A stretch of DNA of 8,181 bases from Parcubacteria group bacterium. Lineage in GTDB: Bacteria > Patescibacteriota > Minisyncoccia > Phycocordibacterales > CALRHW01. Position 1 is the stretch's first letter. Each line of letters opens with the position of its first letter. The position numbers were made by a program, and so were the translations under genes. Positions 1-6,309 of the stretch are shown here, piece by piece. The DNA is taken from the NCBI GenBank assembly GCA_943359555.1, contig CALRHW010000025.1, positions 1-8,181 of the forward strand, given 5' to 3'. The notes beneath the pieces are model-generated. The model saw only the letters and a list, made by a program, of their open reading frames with translations. It did not search any database and had not been told where the DNA came from.

Positions 1-60
1 GAGTTTTTCTGTTATTTCGTAGTTGAAAAATGCTTTTTTATTTTGAATATATGCCGACAT
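1..60 (-). CDS. smpB: SsrA-binding protein SmpB, N-terminal 20 residues (runs off the left edge)
   Basis: On the minus strand an ATG at 60-58 opens a frame that stays open to the window edge. The residues NKKAFFNYEITEKL match the conserved beginning of SmpB, which usually reads like N(K/R)KA-x-x-(D/N)YEI-x-E. SmpB is the small RNA-binding partner of tmRNA; it delivers tmRNA to stalled ribosomes so that the nascent chain is tagged and the ribosome released. Only the first strand of the OB-like fold is present here. The gene is divergent from ftsH, with 68 bp between the two start codons. A TATAGT box lies exactly six bases before the ATG and there is no Shine-Dalgarno sequence. Identification rests on a short stretch and is from memory of the family, but the start position and motif agree well. 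Confidence 0.78.
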   Translation of the reverse strand, partial: MSAYIQNKKAFFNYEITEKL

Positions 61-66
61 AAAATA

Positions 67-75
67 ACTATAACA
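67..75 (-). promoter_or_regulatory. Extended -10 promoter element of smpB
   Basis: Read on the minus strand this is TGT followed by TATAGT (67-72), an extended -10 element. Six bases (61-66) separate it from the smpB ATG, so transcription would begin at or next to the A of the start codon. No convincing -35 box is seen, as is common for TGn promoters. Confidence 0.55.
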
Positions 76-116
76 GATTTGCGTGTTATTCATTAGTGGT
101 CCGCTTTATTTTATTG

Positions 117-122
117 TATAAT
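117..122 (+). promoter_or_regulatory. -10 box (TATAAT) of ftsH
   Basis: A perfect TATAAT lies six bases before the ATG at 129. Initiation seven bases after the box would place the first transcribed base on the A of the start codon, giving a leaderless mRNA. The -35 region (about 93-99) is not consensus. The box lies inside the possible GTG-initiated extension from 96, which argues against that upstream start. Confidence 0.6.
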
Positions 123-128
123 CCCTTT

Positions 129-2099
129 ATGAAATTATTTAAAGAAAAAGGTAAGAAAAATATAAAAGTTGTGTTGAAAAAGATTCCGCAAAAAGGCGGA
201 CAGGGCGGGCATGGTGGTCGCAGTGAAAAAAGAAAAATGTGGACAAATGTCGCGACGACGTTTATCATTTTTTTTCTAATCATTTCTCTTTACTCTTTTA
301 TTGCAGATTCTGGCAAAAAAACAACCGCTATTTCCATAAGCGAGCTTGCTCGTGATGTAAATGCAGGTCTAGTATCTGACATTGTAGTAAAAGGGGAGAA
401 TCTAGATATTACATACGTAAGTAAAGACGGCGTCACAGCCGAAAAAACGACACAAAAAGAAGAAACGACCGCTCTTTCTGATACATTAAAAAATTATGGT
501 GTCACTCCAGCACAACTCGGCACTGTAAAAATTGAAATCCAAAAAGAAAGTGGTTTTTGGTATTGGCTTATAAATCTAGCGCCGATTATTATTCCAGTTC
601 TTTTTATAGTTTTCTTTTTATGGTTTATGACACGTCAAGTAAAAGGAGCGGGAATGCAAGCGTTTACTTTTGGTGAATCAAAAGCGCGACTTGTCTCTCC
701 TGATGATAAAAAATCTCGCGTAACTTTTAAAGATGTCGCGGGCGTAAAAGAAGCAAAAGAAGAACTCAAGGAAATCGTAGATTTTTTGCGTAATCCAAAA
801 AAGTTTCTAGACATAGGTGCGCGTATTCCAAAAGGTATATTACTTATGGGCGCTCCCGGTACTGGGAAAACTCTTCTCGCGCGAGCTGTCGCAGGTGAAG
901 CAGGCGTAGCTTTCTTTTCAATCTCTGGTTCTGAATTTGTAGAAATGTTTGTCGGTGTCGGTGCGTCACGTGTGCGCGACCTTTTTAAAGTAGCAAAACA
1001 AGCCGCACCGTCAATAATTTTCGTAGATGAAATAGACGCTGTGGGACGTGTGCGTGGTGTCGGTGCGGGCGGAGGAAATGATGAGCGCGAGCAAACTTTA
1101 AACCAGATTCTTGTAGAAATGGACGGCTTTGAGCCAAATGAAAAAGTGATTGTGATGGCGGCGACCAACAGGCCAGACGTTTTAGACCCTGCGCTTTTGC
1201 GACCGGGACGTTTTGACCGTCGTGTTACTTTAGATTTTCCAGACCGTCACGACCGCGAAGAAATCCTCGCTATTCATTCAAAATCAAAGCCATTTACTGA
1301 CGACGTAAACTTGTCTGTGATTGCAGAGCGTACTCCGGGATTTTCTGGCGCCGATCTTTACTCACTAATGAACGAAGGAGCAATTCTCACCGCACGCGAA
1401 AACAGAAATCAAGTATCACAGTATGATCTCATTCGTTCTATTGAAAAGGTAATGCTTGGTCCAGAACGTCGCTCCCACCTGTTGAGTAAAAAAGAAAAAG
1501 AAATTACCGCATATCATGAAGCGGGTCACGCACTCGTCGCGTCTGTGCTTCCATACGCTGATCCAGTGCATAAGATTTCTATTATCTCTCGTGGACGCGC
1601 AGCGGGCTACACTTTGAAACTGCCACTTGAAGACAAAAAAATGCAATCAAAGAAAGAATTTTTAGACGACATCGCGGTGTCACTTGGTGGATATGTCGTG
1701 GAGAAAAACATATTCCACGACCTCACTACAGGTTCTTCAAACGATCTCCAAGTGTCTACGGCTCTCGCTAGAGATATGGTCACAAGATATGGAATGTCTG
1801 AAAGAGTTGGACCTATTGCACTAGAGGGTTCTGGCGGGCGTGCACTTTTTGGTCGCGGAGTAGAGGATAAAGAATATTCACAGGAAGTGAGTGCGATGAT
1901 AGACAGCGAGGTTTCAAAAATCATGAAAGAAGCGTATGTCATTACCGAAGACATCATCACAAAATATAGAAAACTTTTGGATATTATTGCTTTGCGACTT
2001 ATTGAAACAGAAACTATTGAAAGGGAAGAGTATGAAAAAATAATTATTGCCAACGGAATTCCGCTCAAGAAAAAGATGGATATTGAACACGCGGGGTAG
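129..2099 (+). CDS. ftsH: ATP-dependent zinc metalloprotease FtsH
   Basis: This is a 656-residue membrane-anchored AAA+ protease that extracts and degrades damaged membrane proteins and short-lived regulators. After a basic cytoplasmic tail come a first membrane helix (about 39-58), an extracytoplasmic domain, and a second helix (about 147-168). The AAA module shows Walker A GAPGTGKT (241-248), the pore motif FVG, Walker B with D300-E301, the ATNRPD sensor (345-350) and arginine fingers in RPGRFDR (358-364). The protease domain has the zinc motif HEAGH (H463, E464, H467), and D539 is the likely third ligand. All catalytic residues are present. ATG 129 was preferred over the in-frame GTG at 96, which lies upstream of the -10 box. 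ATG 237 (residue 37) would remove the Lys- and Gly-rich tail and cannot be excluded. There is no Shine-Dalgarno sequence. The neighbour smpB is divergent. Confidence 0.95.
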   Translation: MKLFKEKGKKNIKVVLKKIPQKGGQGGHGGRSEKRKMWTNVATTFIIFFLIISLYSFIADSGKKTTAISISELARDVNAGLVSDIVVKGENLDITYVSKDGVTAEKTTQKEETTALSDTLKNYGVTPAQLGTVKIEIQKESGFWYWLINLAPIIIPVLFIVFFLWFMTRQVKGAGMQAFTFGESKARLVSPDDKKSRVTFKDVAGVKEAKEELKEIVDFLRNPKKFLDIGARIPKGILLMGAPGTGKTLLARAVAGEAGVAFFSISGSEFVEMFVGVGASRVRDLFKVAKQAAPSIIFVDEIDAVGRVRGVGAGGGNDEREQTLNQILVEMDGFEPNEKVIVMAATNRPDVLDPALLRPGRFDRRVTLDFPDRHDREEILAIHSKSKPFTDDVNLSVIAERTPGFSGADLYSLMNEGAILTARENRNQVSQYDLIRSIEKVMLGPERRSHLLSKKEKEITAYHEAGHALVASVLPYADPVHKISIISRGRAAGYTLKLPLEDKKMQSKKEFLDDIAVSLGGYVVEKNIFHDLTTGSSNDLQVSTALARDMVTRYGMSERVGPIALEGSGGRALFGRGVEDKEYSQEVSAMIDSEVSKIMKEAYVITEDIITKYRKLLDIIALRLIETETIEREEYEKIIIANGIPLKKKMDIEHAG

Positions 2100-2169
2100 G
2101 GTGTTTTTAAGCAATGTAATGAATTCGTAGAAACCACGTCTTATATGAGGTATTGTGTTTTTGTCGTTA

Positions 2170-2202
2170 TTAAGTTATCATTAAGTTATTATTAAATTAT
2201 CA
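2170..2202 (+). repeat. Three tandem 11-bp repeats just upstream of the dockerin-protein gene
   Basis: The unit TTAAGTTATCA is present at 2170-2180, TTAAGTTATTA at 2181-2191 and TTAAATTATCA at 2192-2202. The copies differ by one base each and end three bases before the ATG at 2206. The 11-bp period is close to one helical turn, so a protein could bind all three on one face. The last copy contains TAAATT (2193-2198), a possible -10 box seven bases before the start. The rest of 2100-2169 shows nothing recognisable. Confidence 0.6.
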
Positions 2203-2205
2203 TTT

Positions 2206-3153
2206 ATGAATAAATTTACAAAATTATTTTTAGGTTTAGTTTTGTTTGCTACTTTAGTATTACCAAATGTATCAGATGCATCCGCACCCAAGTTTGGAAG
2301 TAGAGGTGCTGACGTTATTACACTTCAGAAAGAATTGATTTCAGAAGGTTTCAGTATTTCAGCAGGACCTACTGGATACTTTGGTGCTCAAACACAAGCA
2401 GCTTTTTCTGCTCGTGCAGTTTTTAAAGCTAAAGGTGCTACTCCAGGATTTTCACTTTCCACAAGTAACATCGCTCCACCAAGGTTTCCATCTGCAACGG
2501 ATACTACAGTCTCAACAATAAAACAAACCGTATCAGCTACAGATTGTGCAGTAGGACACAAGTTTAGTTCAAAGACTGGAAAATCTTGTTTGACTCAAGA
2601 TCAAACCTCATCATCATGTACTAAAGGAGATTCGTATGACACCGCCTCTGGTGTTCGTTGTACTAATGTTCCAAAATCAGCTGCTGTTTCTACCACCACC
2701 GTCACACTGATTACGCCAAACGGTGGTGAGACTTTTATAAAAGGTAATTATTACACCATACAGTGGAATTCCACTAGCAGTAGCACTGTCTCTCTAATCC
2801 TTAGAAACCAGACCGCCTCCACTAGTCATTATATTAATCCTGCAATATCTGGTACAAGTTCTTACAGCTGGATAGTCCCTACATATATATCAGGTGGATA
2901 CTATAAAGTTACGGTCACGGACGTAGAGGAATCATCTTCTTCTGATTCTAGTGACAACTCGTTTTTTATAGCTTACACAGCTAGCGACGCTGATGTAAAT
3001 AATGATGGGACAGTAAACGGTGTTGATCTTGGAATGGTGTTAAGTGCTTGGGGTTCTTATAATGGTCAAAGAGCTGAAGATATAAATGAAGATGGAACTA
3101 TAAATCAAGCGGATGTGACTATACTTAATAGCATGTGGGGGCAAGTACTATAA
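2206..3153 (+). CDS. Secreted protein with peptidoglycan-binding-like, Ig/Kre9-like and dockerin type I domains
   Basis: This is a 315-residue exported protein. A signal peptide (1 to about 25-27) ends near SDASA. Residues 29-80 resemble a peptidoglycan-binding-1 module (G-x-D-V-x-x-LQ, then TGYFGAQTQAA at 56-66), though the usual closing FQ motif is missing. A linker of about 105-150 carries four cysteines in C-x-x-G-x-x-(F/Y)-like units. From about 165 to 257 there is a Ser/Thr-rich beta domain starting PNGGETF, like the Kre9/KNH Ig-like family common on bacterial surfaces. The C terminus (263-315) is a dockerin: two calcium loops, DVNNDGTVNGVD (263-274) and DINEDGTINQAD (292-303), each followed by a hydrophobic helix ending in WG. 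It probably sits at the cell surface and could bind a cohesin; none is visible here. There is no Shine-Dalgarno sequence. The domain calls are by eye, and the dockerin is the firmest of them. Confidence 0.85.
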   Translation: MNKFTKLFLGLVLFATLVLPNVSDASAPKFGSRGADVITLQKELISEGFSISAGPTGYFGAQTQAAFSARAVFKAKGATPGFSLSTSNIAPPRFPSATDTTVSTIKQTVSATDCAVGHKFSSKTGKSCLTQDQTSSSCTKGDSYDTASGVRCTNVPKSAAVSTTTVTLITPNGGETFIKGNYYTIQWNSTSSSTVSLILRNQTASTSHYINPAISGTSSYSWIVPTYISGGYYKVTVTDVEESSSSDSSDNSFFIAYTASDADVNNDGTVNGVDLGMVLSAWGSYNGQRAEDINEDGTINQADVTILNSMWGQVL

Positions 3154-3172
3154 ACACACTCACACAGAACAC

Positions 3173-3206
3173 ATCAAAAAAACCGCATCACTGCGGTTTT
3201 TTTGAT
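3173..3206. terminator. Bidirectional intrinsic terminator between the dockerin-protein gene and tRNA-Ile
   Basis: A perfect 15-bp stem (arms 3173-3187 and 3192-3206) has a four-base loop TCAC. Its GC-rich core, CCGCA/TGCGG, is flanked by seven A on the left and seven T on the right, so transcripts from either strand form the hairpin followed by a U tract. It ends the plus-strand dockerin gene (stop 3151-3153) and the minus-strand tRNA, whose CCA end is at 3209. Confidence 0.9.
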
Positions 3207-3208
3207 GA

Positions 3209-3284
3209 TGGTGCACGTGCCAGGACTCGAACCTGGGACCAGTCGTGTATAAGACGACCGCTCTACCAACTGAGCTACACGTGC
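3209..3284 (-). tRNA. tRNA-Ile (anticodon UAU), CCA encoded
   Basis: Read on the minus strand, all four arms fold without a mismatch. The acceptor GCACGTG pairs with CACGTGC, the D stem is GCTC/GAGC with loop AGTTGGTA, the anticodon stem is GTCGT/ACGAC with loop CTTATAC, the variable loop is TGGTC and the T arm is CCAGG/CCTGG. The discriminator is A73 and CCA is encoded (3211-3209), for a total of 76 nt. Anticodon UAU would read AUA. Several known isoleucine identity elements agree: A73, A37, C4-G69, U12-A23 and C29-G41. Most bacteria read AUA with a CAU tRNA converted by TilS to lysidine, so a UAU isoacceptor is unusual. Confidence 0.93.
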
Positions 3285-3292
3285 GTTCCTAG

Positions 3293-3321
3293 ATAATATA
3301 GCAATTATACTTCTTTATCAA
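3293..3321 (-). promoter_or_regulatory. Promoter of tRNA-Ile
   Basis: On the minus strand a TTGATA box (3321-3316) is separated by 17 bp from TATTAT (3298-3293). Initiation about seven bases later would fall near 3286, two bases before the mature tRNA. The overlapping TATATT (3300-3295) is an alternative -10. The gap also carries a divergent TATAAT on the plus strand. Confidence 0.5.
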
Positions 3322-3327
3322 TTATAG

Positions 3328-3333
3328 TATAAT
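3328..3333 (+). promoter_or_regulatory. -10 box (TATAAT) for the small secreted peptidoglycan-binding-like ORF
   Basis: A perfect TATAAT lies in the gap between the divergent tRNA-Ile and the ORF starting near 3354. Initiation near 3340 would give a leader of about 14 bases with no Shine-Dalgarno sequence. The ATG at 3332 overlaps the box and opens only a three-codon frame. Confidence 0.4.
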
Positions 3334-3353
3334 GGTCGTGTAAAGCTTCTATT

Positions 3354-3638
3354 ATTGAAAAAACAAACATTTATTTTGCACTTTTATTTGCATTTGTTTT
3401 TTTCTTCAATATTTTTTCCCCATCAGTATCTTTTGCCCAAAGTACTTCTTGCATAACGCTTACTAAAGATCTGTATGTCGGTTTGAGTGACTCAAGCACT
3501 CAAGGAGAAGTGTCTATACTTCAAAACTTTTTAAGGGCAAAAGGTTATTCTACCGCTTCAAGTGCCACAGGGTTTTTTGGTGCTGGAACACTAGTGGCCG
3601 TCCAGAATTTCCTGATTCCCGCAACTTATTCAAAATGA
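3354..3638 (+). CDS. Small secreted peptidoglycan-binding-1-like protein, start codon unclear
   Basis: A frame open from 3333 to the TGA at 3636-3638 encodes about 94 residues if read from the ATT at 3354. It has a strong signal peptide: a basic start, a hydrophobic core ALLFAFVFFFNIF, and cleavage near SFA-Q at 28-29. The mature part holds one Cys (33) and the motif L-x-x-G...EVSILQNFL (52-60), then TGFFGAGTLVAVQNFL (72-87). This matches the first half of a peptidoglycan-binding-1 module, which usually continues AV-x-x-FQ. No ATG, GTG or TTG exists in this frame before the signal peptide. A TTG at 3355 is one frame away and would give a normal MKKTNIYFALLF start if the six-A run at 3358-3363 had seven A. 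The gene may use ATT, slip at the A run, carry a frameshift, or reflect a sequence error. Its end overlaps recG by 13 bp. Confidence 0.6.
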   Translation: MEKTNIYFALLFAFVFFFNIFSPSVSFAQSTSCITLTKDLYVGLSDSSTQGEVSILQNFLRAKGYSTASSATGFFGAGTLVAVQNFLIPATYSK

Positions 3639-3660
3639 ATTTTTCCGTTTTGAATAAGTT
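3623..3660. terminator. Inverted repeat over the convergent stop codons (possible terminator)
   Basis: Perfect 13-bp arms AACTTATTCAAAA (3623-3635) and TTTTGAATAAGTT (3648-3660) flank a 12-base loop. The repeat covers the last codons of both the small secreted ORF (+) and recG (-). It is AT-rich and is followed on the plus strand by TTGCTTTT, so a weak terminator for the plus-strand gene is plausible. On the minus side there is no U tract. Confidence 0.4.
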
Positions 3661-5821
3661 TTGCTTTTAAAAGCGCGTGATTTTTAAGTTGTGGATCTTT
3701 ATCTATCATTTTTTCCGCTTCGTGACGCGCAGCTTCCACCATTTTAATATTTTTTATCGCTTCCATCGCAAGGTCGGAGATACCCCACTGTTTTCTGCCG
3801 TAAAGTTCACCTGCGCCACGTTGGGCAAGGTCAAATTCCGCGAGCTCAAAACCATTTTTTGCGGTCTTGAGTGCTTTCAATCGGTCTAAAGTCTTTTGTG
3901 TTTTTGTTTCAGCAAAAACATAACAATATGATTGATGATTGCTTCGCAAAACGCGACCACGAAGCTGATGAAGTTGTGCCAGCCCAAATCTTTCTGCCCC
4001 TTCTATAATAATAACTGTTGCATTTGGAACATTTACACCCACTTCCACCACAGATGTCGCTACTAAAATGTGTATATCACCATTTTTAAAATCCATCATC
4101 ACATTATCTTTGTCGGTCGGGTTCATTTTGCTATGAAGAATACCGATTTTGTATTCGGAAAAAACTCCTGCTTCAAGTCGCTTTGCTTCTTCCGTTACGG
4201 ATTTTACATTTAGCGCGAGTTCTTTTAATGGATCAGGTTCAAAAATGCGCGGACAAATAATATAGGCCTGTCGTCCGTCCGCGATTTCTTTTTTTACTTT
4301 TTCATACACTTCCTCGCGTTCGCTCGGCAAAATAATTTCTGTAACGACAGGTTTTCTGCCGTGTGGCATTTGATCAAGTAAAGTCAAATCAAGGTCGCCG
4401 TAAATAGTGAGTGCGAGAGTGCGGGGAATAGGTGTCGCGGTCATTGAAAGTAAATGCGGGACGATATTGTCTTTTTGTCGCAAAGCTTTTCTCTGTGCCG
4501 TACCAAAACGGTGTTGTTCATCAATGATAATGTAAGCGAGATTTTTAAATTTAACCGTTTTTGCAATGAGCGAATGCGTGCCTATCAAAATGGGAATAGT
4601 GCCTTCCGCGACCCATTTTAGTAGCTGAGTGCGGGAAATATCTGTCGCTTTTGTCGGGTTTGTTTTAGAAGGAAACTTTTTGCAACCGCTAGATGTGATG
4701 AGTCCAATATTGATATTTAAATATGAAAAGAATTTTATGAAAGATTCAAAATGTTGCTCAGCGAGGATTTCTGTCGGAACCATATACGCCGTTTGCAGAT
4801 TACCAAATTCTCTCTGTGGCGGAGGAGTGGTCGTCACTGCATAGACGGTCGCTGCTGCGACAGCTGTTTTTCCAGAACCCACATCACCTTCAAGGAGACG
4901 AGACATCGGATGATTTTTGCCAAAATCTTCCATAATATATTTTATCGCGCGATTTTGTGCATCAGTTGCAGTAAAAGGAAAACGGTCTACAAAATCTTTT
5001 ATTTCTTTCGCTGATTTTTTAATTTTGAAAGACGGCAATGTTTCGTATGTTTTTTTCTCGCGAAATTTTTCTAGCTGAATGATAAAAATTTCTTGAAAAG
5101 CAAAACGTTTGCGCGCAGAAACACTGTCATCTTTTTTCTTTGGTGCATGAATCCAGATGAATGCGGTTTTGATGGTGGGCAAGCTGTATTTTTCCAAAAT
5201 TTCCACAGGAATAGGATCTTCAATCGTGTCTAAAATTCCACTCCTGAAAACTTTTTGCAAAGTGTGGTAAAGCCAGCGCGACGTTATACCTTTACTTTCG
5301 CCATATACAGGAAAAGCAAAACTTTTGTCGCTTCCATCGCCGTCTGCACCATCCTCACCGTTCGCATATTTAAAAAGTGAATCGCCGACACCAGTAGGCA
5401 ATGTGCCAATACTTTCTATCTCTGGATTTGTAAAAGAAAGCACACCTTTTTCTCCATTTTTTCTTTCGCTCACTTTTCCATCTACTTTTACAAAAGCTCC
5501 TTCCTGAATCATTTTCGCAATATACGGCTGATGAAACCAGACAGCTTTTATTTTTCCTGTTTCGTCTTCTATGGTTGCCTCGGACATTGCGACACGACTT
5601 TTGAAAGTTTTTTTTATTTTCAATCCAGTGACTTTCCCGTATACCGTCGCGACGTCATCTTTTTTCAAACTTACAATAGTACAAGATTGCGCTATTTCTT
5701 CATGTCGTAAAGGGAAATAGTAAAGTAGGTCTTCCACAGTGTGGAGGTCAAGTTTTTTGAGGCCTTTGTACTGGATTTCTGTGAGGCGAAACTCGTCTTT
5801 TAGCGTGGATGTAGGAGTCAT
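3626..5821 (-). CDS. recG: ATP-dependent DNA helicase RecG
   Basis: This 731-residue helicase remodels stalled replication forks and branched recombination intermediates; E. coli RecG has 693 residues. The N-terminal part (about 55-150) fits the OB-fold wedge that splits the fork (VYGKVTG..., TIEDETGKIKAVWF). The helicase core has Walker A GDVGSGKT (312-319), motif II DEQH (434-437) in the RecG-typical DEQHRFG, motif III SMTATPIPRT, and motif VI QLHQLRGRV (R621, R623). Two points are odd. An acidic Gly-rich insertion NGEDGADGDGSDK lies at 154-166, and motif VI reads RGRVLR where RGRVGR is usual. The ATG follows a TATAAT box by six bases, with no Shine-Dalgarno sequence. It is divergent from tspO and convergent with the small secreted ORF, overlapping it by 13 bp. 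Confidence 0.95.
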   Translation of the reverse strand: MTPTSTLKDEFRLTEIQYKGLKKLDLHTVEDLLYYFPLRHEEIAQSCTIVSLKKDDVATVYGKVTGLKIKKTFKSRVAMSEATIEDETGKIKAVWFHQPYIAKMIQEGAFVKVDGKVSERKNGEKGVLSFTNPEIESIGTLPTGVGDSLFKYANGEDGADGDGSDKSFAFPVYGESKGITSRWLYHTLQKVFRSGILDTIEDPIPVEILEKYSLPTIKTAFIWIHAPKKKDDSVSARKRFAFQEIFIIQLEKFREKKTYETLPSFKIKKSAKEIKDFVDRFPFTATDAQNRAIKYIMEDFGKNHPMSRLLEGDVGSGKTAVAAATVYAVTTTPPPQREFGNLQTAYMVPTEILAEQHFESFIKFFSYLNINIGLITSSGCKKFPSKTNPTKATDISRTQLLKWVAEGTIPILIGTHSLIAKTVKFKNLAYIIIDEQHRFGTAQRKALRQKDNIVPHLLSMTATPIPRTLALTIYGDLDLTLLDQMPHGRKPVVTEIILPSEREEVYEKVKKEIADGRQAYIICPRIFEPDPLKELALNVKSVTEEAKRLEAGVFSEYKIGILHSKMNPTDKDNVMMDFKNGDIHILVATSVVEVGVNVPNATVIIIEGAERFGLAQLHQLRGRVLRSNHQSYCYVFAETKTQKTLDRLKALKTAKNGFELAEFDLAQRGAGELYGRKQWGISDLAMEAIKNIKMVEAARHEAEKMIDKDPQLKNHALLKAKLIQNGKIHFE

Positions 5822-5827
5822 TACGCT

Positions 5828-5833
5828 ATTATA
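5828..5833 (-). promoter_or_regulatory. -10 box (TATAAT) of recG
   Basis: Read on the minus strand this is a perfect TATAAT, with six bases (5827-5822) before the recG ATG, the same spacing as for ftsH and smpB. A leaderless transcript is implied. There is no consensus -35 box. Confidence 0.6.
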
Positions 5834-5854
5834 TCCAAAATATGGAATAAATTA

Positions 5855-5860
5855 TATAAT
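5855..5860 (+). promoter_or_regulatory. Possible -10 box (TATAAT) upstream of tspO
   Basis: A perfect TATAAT on the plus strand lies 45 bp before the tspO ATG, back to back with the recG box. It would give a leader of about 38 bases. The nearer sequence TTTAAA (5894-5899), five bases before the ATG, is a weaker leaderless alternative. No Shine-Dalgarno sequence precedes tspO. Confidence 0.35.
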
Positions 5861-5904
5861 GAAAATGATTAGGGAAATTATGTAGTAAGATTGTTTAAAA
5901 TATT

Positions 5905-6309
5905 ATGAACACCTACAATTGGTACTCACAACTTATCAGACCGACATGGGCTCCACCTAGCTGGCTCTTTGGGCCAGTGTGGACAGTACTGTATGCGATT
6001 ATTGCCGTTTCTTTTGGTGCTGTTTTTTACAAAGCATTTACCAAGCAGATTTCGCTCATGGTGGCACTACCTTTTGCACTCAATCTACTTTTCAACTTTG
6101 CTTTCACGCCAATACAATTTGGGCTCAAGAATAATCTCCTTGCATCACTTGATATTCTGCTTTTCATCAGCACACTCATCTGGGCACTTTATGCTATCTG
6201 GCACGGCTCACCCTCACTTCGCTGGGTTGTTTATGTAAACATCCCGTATCTCCTCTGGGGAACATTTGCCACTTGTTTGCAATTAACAATTACATATTTA
6301 AATAGATAA
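5905..6309 (+). CDS. tspO: TspO/MBR family membrane protein, short form
   Basis: This 134-residue hydrophobic protein belongs to the TspO (tryptophan-rich sensory/translocator) family, which binds tetrapyrroles such as protoporphyrin and haem in many bacteria. The family signature is clear: YSQLIRPTWAPPSWLFGPVWTVLY (from residue 7), the mid-helix N-L-L-F-N-F-A-F-T-P segment, and a last helix PYLLWGTFATCLQLTI. Usual members have 150-165 residues and five membrane helices. Here the first helix is missing: the protein begins directly at the loop before W-x-P-P, and an in-frame TAA at 5896-5898 excludes a longer start. About four helices remain. Its stop overlaps the start of the next small ORF by one base (TAATG), suggesting co-translation. 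No haem or porphyrin genes lie nearby, so the ligand is unknown. Confidence 0.88.
   Translation: MNTYNWYSQLIRPTWAPPSWLFGPVWTVLYAIIAVSFGAVFYKAFTKQISLMVALPFALNLLFNFAFTPIQFGLKNNLLASLDILLFISTLIWALYAIWHGSPSLRWVVYVNIPYLLWGTFATCLQLTITYLNR

Noticed and set aside
96..128. GTG start at 96 giving an 11-residue longer FtsH
   Set aside because: The TATAAT box at 117-122 lies inside this extension, so the transcript would begin at or after the ATG at 129. The extra residues do not look like FtsH.
635..1168. Long minus-strand open frame within ftsH
   Set aside because: It is antisense to the conserved AAA domain, has no recognisable motif, and its low-complexity Ser/Thr/Pro content is typical of a shadow frame.
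1607..2137. Minus-strand open frame over the end of ftsH
   Set aside because: It is a shadow of the protease domain, with no upstream promoter or family motif.
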